Shown here piece by piece: positions 28,819-33,852 of a stretch of 33,852 nucleotides of DNA. Positions within the stretch are counted from its first letter, which is position 1. Each line of letters begins with the position of its first letter. Origin of the DNA: an uncultured bacterium. GTDB lineage: Bacteria; Spirochaetota; Spirochaetia; Sphaerochaetales; Sphaerochaetaceae. The stretch spans positions 1 to 33,852 of the forward strand of contig CAJMOS010000016.1 in the NCBI GenBank assembly GCA_905215015.1, read 5' to 3'. The notes beneath the pieces are model-generated. The model saw only the letters and a program-made list of their open reading frames with translations. It was not told where the DNA came from and did not search any database. Both the position numbers and the translations under genes were made by a program.

Positions 28819-31086
28819 TTACAATGCGGTCACGTTGAGCGTACCCTGTCCGTCGCGCATACGCACCGAGTACTGGCCGCTGAACGCTTTGCCTTTGACG
28901 GTGATATTCCCCAGCCCGATCGTTGCGGGATACATGCCGCTGACGGTGAATCCGCCAGTGCCGCTCTTCGCGCTGCCGGTACCGGACGAATCGACGTGCA
29001 TCTCATACTCGCCGTTCGTATACATATAGGATACCTCGCCAAAGTCGCTGAAGGAGAAATAAATCTGGCCGCCGATACCCTCGGTAGAAGCCGAATAGCC
29101 GATGCTGCCGAAATTGGACTCGCTGCCACCGGTCGTATGGCTGCCGTGCAGGTAATGGCAGTAGTTGTAGATGTAGCTGCCACCGGTAAGCGCGTCCATC
29201 TGCGTGGAAAGCGAGGAACTGTTGCCCTTGTCCACCTTGCTCTTGATCGACGAGCTGTTCCAATAGCCCTGCATGTTGAAACCGCTCTGGTAATCCGTGT
29301 CGACGCTTGTCGGCAGCTGGCTGGTGAAGGCAAACGGCTTGAAAGCGAAGGCTGACCAGACCTCGATGAACTTCGTTCCGGTCAATGCCCCGTAACCAAG
29401 GCATTCGCTCGGATCATTCACGGCTCCTTCCCGCCCAAGGACATCGAATGCCTGCAAGGTATAGCTGTACTTGACGCCCACCTCGGCGTTGTCGTTGACG
29501 TCGTCATACGAGCTGAGCGAGCCGTCAATCGTGGCGTTTCCAAGGAAATTGGTGCCGCTTTCGTCATAGCGGCTCAGCACGTAGTGGTCGATATTGCTGT
29601 TCTTCGTCCAAGTGACGCGGACCGGGTAGATGCCGTTCGCGGCCACCATGCCGCTCTCATAGCGGTTCTGGGAAACAGCAAGGCCGGCGACTTCGCCCGG
29701 CGCGCCAATTGTCTGGCTTTCGGTTGCAATCGTCTCCAGTCCGTTTCCATTGGAGACCTGGACCGAGAAAATCGTGTACTGGTCGTCAGCGACACCGCTG
29801 GTATCGTAGGGTTCCTCGTAGACGACCGAATCGAGATATTTTCCCGGCTGCAAGACCTCCTGTTTGACCGCGCCGTTGGCTGTCTGGGCGTTGATGAGAT
29901 AGGTCCAGCCGCTATGGCTTGTCCGGTCATCGGAAGTATCCAGTCCGACGACCTGCGGGAAGGAGACCACATAGGCGTACTTTTTCAGCGACAAGGTCAC
30001 CGAAGCGGGGTTGGAAAGCAGGTAACCGTCAACCGTTGCGGGAGACCCCTTGATGGTCTCGCCATCAGCCTCTCCAAGCGGGATGACCGTGTAGGTGTAG
30101 CGGACGCCGGGGACAATCTTGTTCTTGCCACGCTTGTCGGTGAAGGTCACCGTGTCGGTACCGCTCATATCCAACGTGTCGTCACTCGAACCGTAGGGAT
30201 ACACCTGCTCCTCGTTCTCGCCCGGAGCAGAGCGATAAATCAGATAACCGGTCGTCCCGCTGTCCGCCTTGTCCCAGGTGAGCTTCATCTGGTTCTTCGA
30301 GGTCGAGTAAACCAGGGCCTGCCCTTGGGTGGCGGTCAGGTTGGTCGGGGAAGAAGGAGCTCCCGCGACCAAAGAGAAGCCGATGGCGTAGGATCCATCT
30401 TCAAGGTCGGTAGTGGCGTTGTTGCTGCCAACTGAGGAAACCTTGAAGTAGAGTTCCTGCCCCTGCTCGTTCTCCCCCACCTGATAGCGGAACCTGGTCT
30501 GGCTGCCGGAAGCTGTTCCGGCAAGGGAATAGGAGGCCGAACTGGTCCCCTTCACATACACCTTGTACCCCGTCGCGTCAACGACCGGGCTCCAGGAAAC
30601 CATGATATAGTCGGTGCTCTTGCCCTTGTCCGCGGAAACACTCTCCGGAACTGTCAGAATCGATCCTACGGCACTAGCTGTCGTCTGGCTGCCCGATTCC
30701 GCCTTTTTCGCGTAGCTGCGGGCATAGACCCGGTAGCTGTAGCGCTTCCCTGCGACAATCGGGTTTGTCGTATCCGCGACATCGTCATAGCTGGTCCCCA
30801 TCACCGTTTCCGGTAGTTCCTGGTACTCGTCCGAACCCTCAGGAGCGCGTTCGACCACATAGTAGTCTGCACCAACAACACTTGTCCAGGAAAGGGAAAT
30901 CCGGTCGGTGAAGGCGCCTTTGGTGGCGCTCAGGAATACCGGATTGCTTCCATCGAAACCGTTATCCAGCGACTCGTCGACCGTCGTTACCTGCTGGTCC
31001 TTGAACTCCGAGGTATACAGGTCCATGTTGCAGCCGGCAAATCCCAGAAGGGAAACAAGCCCAAGCATCATCAACGTGTTTCTCAT
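28819..31086 (-). CDS. Lipoprotein with several fibronectin type III-like domains
   Basis: The 755-residue product has a lipoprotein signal peptide ending in LGFAGC (Cys19). About four or five fibronectin-III-like units follow: roughly 48-140 (ISLSWTSVVGADYYVVERA...YSYRVYARS), 143-240 (IMVSWSPVVDATGYKVYVKG), 245-360 (MKLTWDKADSGTTGYLIYRS...YTYTVIPLG), a diverged unit at 365-470, and 475-575 (VRVTWTKNSNIDHYVLSRYD...YSYTLQAFD). The C-terminal region (about 580-755) is a separate beta-rich domain containing CHYLHGSHTTGG and a Gly/Ser-rich end. It is probably exposed at the cell surface or in the periplasm and may bind sugars or proteins; the ligand is unknown. GGAGGGG lies just before the ATG. 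The upstream gene encodes a similar protein. Confidence 0.82.
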   Translation of the reverse strand: MRNTLMMLGLVSLLGFAGCNMDLYTSEFKDQQVTTVDESLDNGFDGSNPVFLSATKGAFTDRISLSWTSVVGADYYVVERAPEGSDEYQELPETVMGTSYDDVADTTNPIVAGKRYSYRVYARSYAKKAESGSQTTASAVGSILTVPESVSADKGKSTDYIMVSWSPVVDATGYKVYVKGTSSASYSLAGTASGSQTRFRYQVGENEQGQELYFKVSSVGSNNATTDLEDGSYAIGFSLVAGAPSSPTNLTATQGQALVYSTSKNQMKLTWDKADSGTTGYLIYRSAPGENEEQVYPYGSSDDTLDMSGTDTVTFTDKRGKNKIVPGVRYTYTVIPLGEADGETIKGSPATVDGYLLSNPASVTLSLKKYAYVVSFPQVVGLDTSDDRTSHSGWTYLINAQTANGAVKQEVLQPGKYLDSVVYEEPYDTSGVADDQYTIFSVQVSNGNGLETIATESQTIGAPGEVAGLAVSQNRYESGMVAANGIYPVRVTWTKNSNIDHYVLSRYDESGTNFLGNATIDGSLSSYDDVNDNAEVGVKYSYTLQAFDVLGREGAVNDPSECLGYGALTGTKFIEVWSAFAFKPFAFTSQLPTSVDTDYQSGFNMQGYWNSSSIKSKVDKGNSSSLSTQMDALTGGSYIYNYCHYLHGSHTTGGSESNFGSIGYSASTEGIGGQIYFSFSDFGEVSYMYTNGEYEMHVDSSGTGSAKSGTGGFTVSGMYPATIGLGNITVKGKAFSGQYSVRMRDGQGTLNVTAL

Positions 31087-31095
31087 CTCCCCTCC

Positions 31096-33852
31096 TCAGT
31101 AGGGTTTCTCCGTCAGGTCGCTGTAGCTGTACGAAGCAGTCTCACCATTGAAAGTGACACTGAACGCACCCGAAGAAGCTTGCACATCAAGTGTCGTTGT
31201 AATCGACACCGTGGCAGTCAGGCTCTTGAACGGATCGGCCGGCAACGTGACCGTGAAACTGCCGGTGCCGATGGTCTTCAGGGAATCGGTACCCAGATAC
31301 CCAGCAGTTTCGTCGTCACTCGCGTAAATCTCAGGACTACTGTTCGTCGAGACGGTGATGCCGCTTGTTCCGACCGGAGTCGAGGTGAAGGTGAGGGAAC
31401 CGGCATTCTGCGTGGCGGACCAGAACGTTGACTTAACGCTCATGATGCTGACCGTGCCGTCACTGCTGGTATAGGACTTTTGGTCGCCACCAAGCGCAGT
31501 GCCCGGCCACCAGTCGCCACCAAACGCGGTGTCCGCAAGGTGCAGGTGCTCGTTCAGGACCAGACAGACCGCATCCAGGATTTCACGGGTGTCATACAAC
31601 CTATAGACATTGCTGGTGTCGCTGCTCCACTCGCTGGTGACATCGGCTCCATCCACGTTCTTGGAGCTCTTGATGGCAAAGCGCTTCAGGTAGTCGGAGG
31701 GATCGGAGACCTCGGCGCCATGATAGAGAAGCGTGTAGGTAGTGCCGTCCGAACTGAGCTTCAGGTAGCCTGCAGTGCCGGCGGTGCCGCTTGACCCGCC
31801 TGCCTCCAGGCCCGTGACATCAACCAGGTCCTGTTCGGCGTCGGCCTGTTTCAGATAGTACCCGGTCGCCCCGTCCACCGCGCTCCAGACCAAGGTGTAG
31901 TAGGGTTTGTCCGCGTTGCTGGTCGCATTGAAGCCCGATGGCGCCTTGAAGACGTAGCCATGGTTGGCGTCATCTCCCGAGACATAGCTCTGTGGCTGGC
32001 TGGTCAGGCCGTCCTTCTCGCTGGCGATGGTGAAATAGGTGTCGCTGGTCGTGGTAAGCGTGTAGCTGGTGCCAGTCACGGTGGTAGCGGCACCCCAGGT
32101 CGTCCCGTCGCCGCTCTGGTAGAGCAGATAGCTCTCCGCTCCGTCGACCGCGTCCCACCTTGCCGTGATCTGGGTTCCGCTTGTCGCTTTGCTGGCGGTA
32201 AGGACGGGCGGGGCGAACCAATGGCCCTCGACGCCTTCGATCAAGTCTTCGGCGACCTCGCCTTCTTCCTCGGCAAGGGAATAGGGAACCACCTTGACCA
32301 GGTAATGGGAAGAAAGCGGATAGGGGTTGGTGCTCTTCACCGCGAACAGCGCGTCCGAGGAAAGGAACTGCTGGCTGTACCCAGCGGTGCCCTCCACCGT
32401 TTCCACGAGCTTGGACCCAAGATAGGTTGTGCTGTCATATATCGGGGCGTTGTTGCCATCCAGCACCTTCCGGTACAGGTTGACGTTGTAGCCAGCAGCC
32501 CCCGGGATTGCCTTCCAGGTGACAGTGAAGGAGTTGTTGGTCGTATCGTTGTCGCCGATTGCCGGATCCAAACCATAGGGACCGAACAAACTGCCCGTTT
32601 CCACGCTGGAGCAGGCGCTCTCGTTTCCCTCCTCGTCCACCGAGACGACCACGAAGTCATAGACCTTCCCCGCGTCCGCGGTTCCCGCCCCGACCTCCGA
32701 GGAGAGGGTGAACGAAACCGTACCGCTGTCGGACTGGCTGAGGCCGATGAAAGTGTACGGATCCTCCGTACCGTTTAAGCGGTAGCCGACCTTGTAGGAA
32801 GCCGCATGCTCCACCGTGCCGAAGCTCCCCGTCAGCGCCGTCTGGGAAACGCTGTCCGCCACGCTCAGGCCAGCGGGAATGGCCAGGGCACTGCCTTGGA
32901 CAACCTGCACATAGGTGGTATTCAGATCCTTGGCGCCTGCATAGGTCGCTGTCAGCTTGTAGTAGTTGGCCACACCGGCTTCGGCATCCAGAGTCCAAGT
33001 GCCATGGTAGCCGTTGTCGGAACCGGGAAGCGTCACTCCCTCCCCCGGGGAAACCTTTCCCGCGGAGGAAAGCTCCTCATACGAGCCAGCGCTCTGCAAG
33101 GCATAGGTGACCTTGTCATGCTCGTAGTCGCTATCGGTGTCCTCGTTCCAGGAAAGCGTGACCTTTCCGGCCAGATTGGTGGTGGCGGCAAGGTCCTCGA
33201 TATAGGAGACCTGCGTGAAGCTGGTTTTGTACACTACGGTGTCGCTGACAAGCGGATCGCTTTCGGTTCCGTCCTCGTAGACAAGGCGCAGGGTGTAGGA
33301 ATAGGTATGGTCCACCTTCAGCTCGTCACCAGACAGTGTGAAGGAATCGGTGTAGCTGGTAGCGTTTGTGTTCTCGAGGGTCGTGGTGGAGTATTCGTCG
33401 CTGCGCGTGAGCGAGAAGGTGCCCTGCTTGCCGCTGGGTTCCTCGTACGTCCAGGAAACCGTGTTGGACAGACCCGCCTCGCTCGTCGAAGTTCTGCCGT
33501 CTTGGACCTGCAGGTCGGTGGGAAGCCATGCGCGGTAGCCTGCCTGCGCCGTTTCCAGCGGATTGAGCGATTTGTCCTGGGTCTGGATGACGTTGGTATC
33601 GGCAAAGTAATAGGCGGCAGTGACCCGGTATGCGTAGGTGGTGTTGGCATCCGCGGAGGTATCCAGATAGCTGTAGGAAGCCTTGCCGCCTGTACCGTCT
33701 TGCGTATAGCCGTACTCGGCAGTGTTGATATCGGTGCCAAGGGCCACCAGGGTAGTCCACTTATCAGCCCCGCTCGCAAGCCTTTCGACCTTTGCCCTGT
33801 GCGTGACCGAACCGGACGCGAGGCCGCTCACATAGCCGGGCAGCGTCCATTC
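31096..33852 (-). CDS. Large fibronectin type III-repeat protein, 5' end outside window
   Basis: The minus-strand frame is open through the window edge, so at least 919 residues are encoded and the true start is not here. A chain of fibronectin-III-like units can be seen, for example VERLASGADKWTTLVAL...TYAYRVTAAYYF, NTVSWTYEEPSGKQGTFSLT...HTYSYTLRLVYEDGTES, KVTLSWNEDTDS, TVTWKAIPGAAGYNVNLYRK, ARWDAVDGAESYLLYQSG and LVWSAVDGATGYYLKQA. The C-terminal region of about 170 residues is distinct (FGGDWWPGTALGGDQKSYTS, then Ser/Thr-rich beta sequence). It is paralogous in design to the next gene, ten bases downstream. A lipoprotein signal is likely but not visible. Surface exposure is an inference. 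Confidence 0.82.
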   Translation of the reverse strand, partial: EWTLPGYVSGLASGSVTHRAKVERLASGADKWTTLVALGTDINTAEYGYTQDGTGGKASYSYLDTSADANTTYAYRVTAAYYFADTNVIQTQDKSLNPLETAQAGYRAWLPTDLQVQDGRTSTSEAGLSNTVSWTYEEPSGKQGTFSLTRSDEYSTTTLENTNATSYTDSFTLSGDELKVDHTYSYTLRLVYEDGTESDPLVSDTVVYKTSFTQVSYIEDLAATTNLAGKVTLSWNEDTDSDYEHDKVTYALQSAGSYEELSSAGKVSPGEGVTLPGSDNGYHGTWTLDAEAGVANYYKLTATYAGAKDLNTTYVQVVQGSALAIPAGLSVADSVSQTALTGSFGTVEHAASYKVGYRLNGTEDPYTFIGLSQSDSGTVSFTLSSEVGAGTADAGKVYDFVVVSVDEEGNESACSSVETGSLFGPYGLDPAIGDNDTTNNSFTVTWKAIPGAAGYNVNLYRKVLDGNNAPIYDSTTYLGSKLVETVEGTAGYSQQFLSSDALFAVKSTNPYPLSSHYLVKVVPYSLAEEEGEVAEDLIEGVEGHWFAPPVLTASKATSGTQITARWDAVDGAESYLLYQSGDGTTWGAATTVTGTSYTLTTTSDTYFTIASEKDGLTSQPQSYVSGDDANHGYVFKAPSGFNATSNADKPYYTLVWSAVDGATGYYLKQADAEQDLVDVTGLEAGGSSGTAGTAGYLKLSSDGTTYTLLYHGAEVSDPSDYLKRFAIKSSKNVDGADVTSEWSSDTSNVYRLYDTREILDAVCLVLNEHLHLADTAFGGDWWPGTALGGDQKSYTSSDGTVSIMSVKSTFWSATQNAGSLTFTSTPVGTSGITVSTNSSPEIYASDDETAGYLGTDSLKTIGTGSFTVTLPADPFKSLTATVSITTTLDVQASSGAFSVTFNGETASYSYSDLTEKPY

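Noticed and set aside
28819..33852. CRISPR or tandem DNA repeats in the fibronectin-III genes
   Set aside because: The repetition is at the protein-fold level only; the DNA units differ too much and no regular spacers exist.

Overview
This window looks like chromosomal DNA of a fairly GC-rich spirochaete, probably from the Sphaerochaetaceae/Treponemataceae side. That is an inference. It rests on the short divergent RpoZ, a small two-CxxC zinc-ribbon protein of spirochaetal type, lipoproteins built from many fibronectin-III-like units, and Rpn-type (PD-(D/E)XK) and DUF1703-type nuclease genes, which are common in gut members of this group. Most of the window is densely packed core housekeeping genes in short operons that often overlap by 4 bases.

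Layout: (1) 1-967: 5' part of an AAA-ATPase/DUF1703 gene and a tRNA-Leu(GAG), both minus strand. (2) 1172-4900, plus: an RqcH/NFACT gene followed without gaps by a divergent Memo-fold protein and a membrane-anchored, possibly pseudokinase protein. (3) 4827-8861, minus: murC-yicC-cytidylate-kinase-like, then rpoZ-miaA from its own promoter. (4) 8942-10502, minus: zinc-ribbon protein with its own strong promoter, and a TSCPD protein overlapping an outer-membrane-type protein. (5) 10687-13537, plus: murE, then dinB with a hairpin leader. (6) uppP, minus. (7) 14420-18432, plus: trmL-proC-serS-pncB ending in a strong terminator. (8) 18497-19416, minus: a frameshifted Rpn-family gene. (9) 19655-23724, minus: proA-proB-glycosyltransferase-like-amidase. 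(10) Divergent pair: adenine deaminase (minus) and an AzgA-type purine permease (plus), separated by an AT-rich region full of dyads; then a small DUF4190-like membrane protein. (11) 27590-27686, minus: a promoter followed by two hairpins, a candidate small RNA. (12) 27811-33852, minus: two large fibronectin-III-like surface proteins, a small lipoprotein and a small outer-membrane-type protein.

Functionally, the window holds the whole glutamate-to-proline route (proB, proA, proC), several peptidoglycan steps (murC, murE, uppP, an amidase), two tRNA modification enzymes (miaA, trmL), purine salvage (ade with a permease), NAD salvage (pncB) and translational quality control (rqcH).

The most unusual signal is promoter geometry. 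At six transcription-unit starts (AAA-ATPase, rqcH, TSCPD gene, murE, uppP, proA) a -10-like hexamer lies only 6 or 7 bases before the start codon, and a usable Shine-Dalgarno is missing. This predicts leaderless mRNAs. Other units in the same window (rpoZ, zinc-ribbon, dinB, trmL, permease) have ordinary leaders with good Shine-Dalgarno sites. No CRISPR array, phage or complete insertion sequence was seen.
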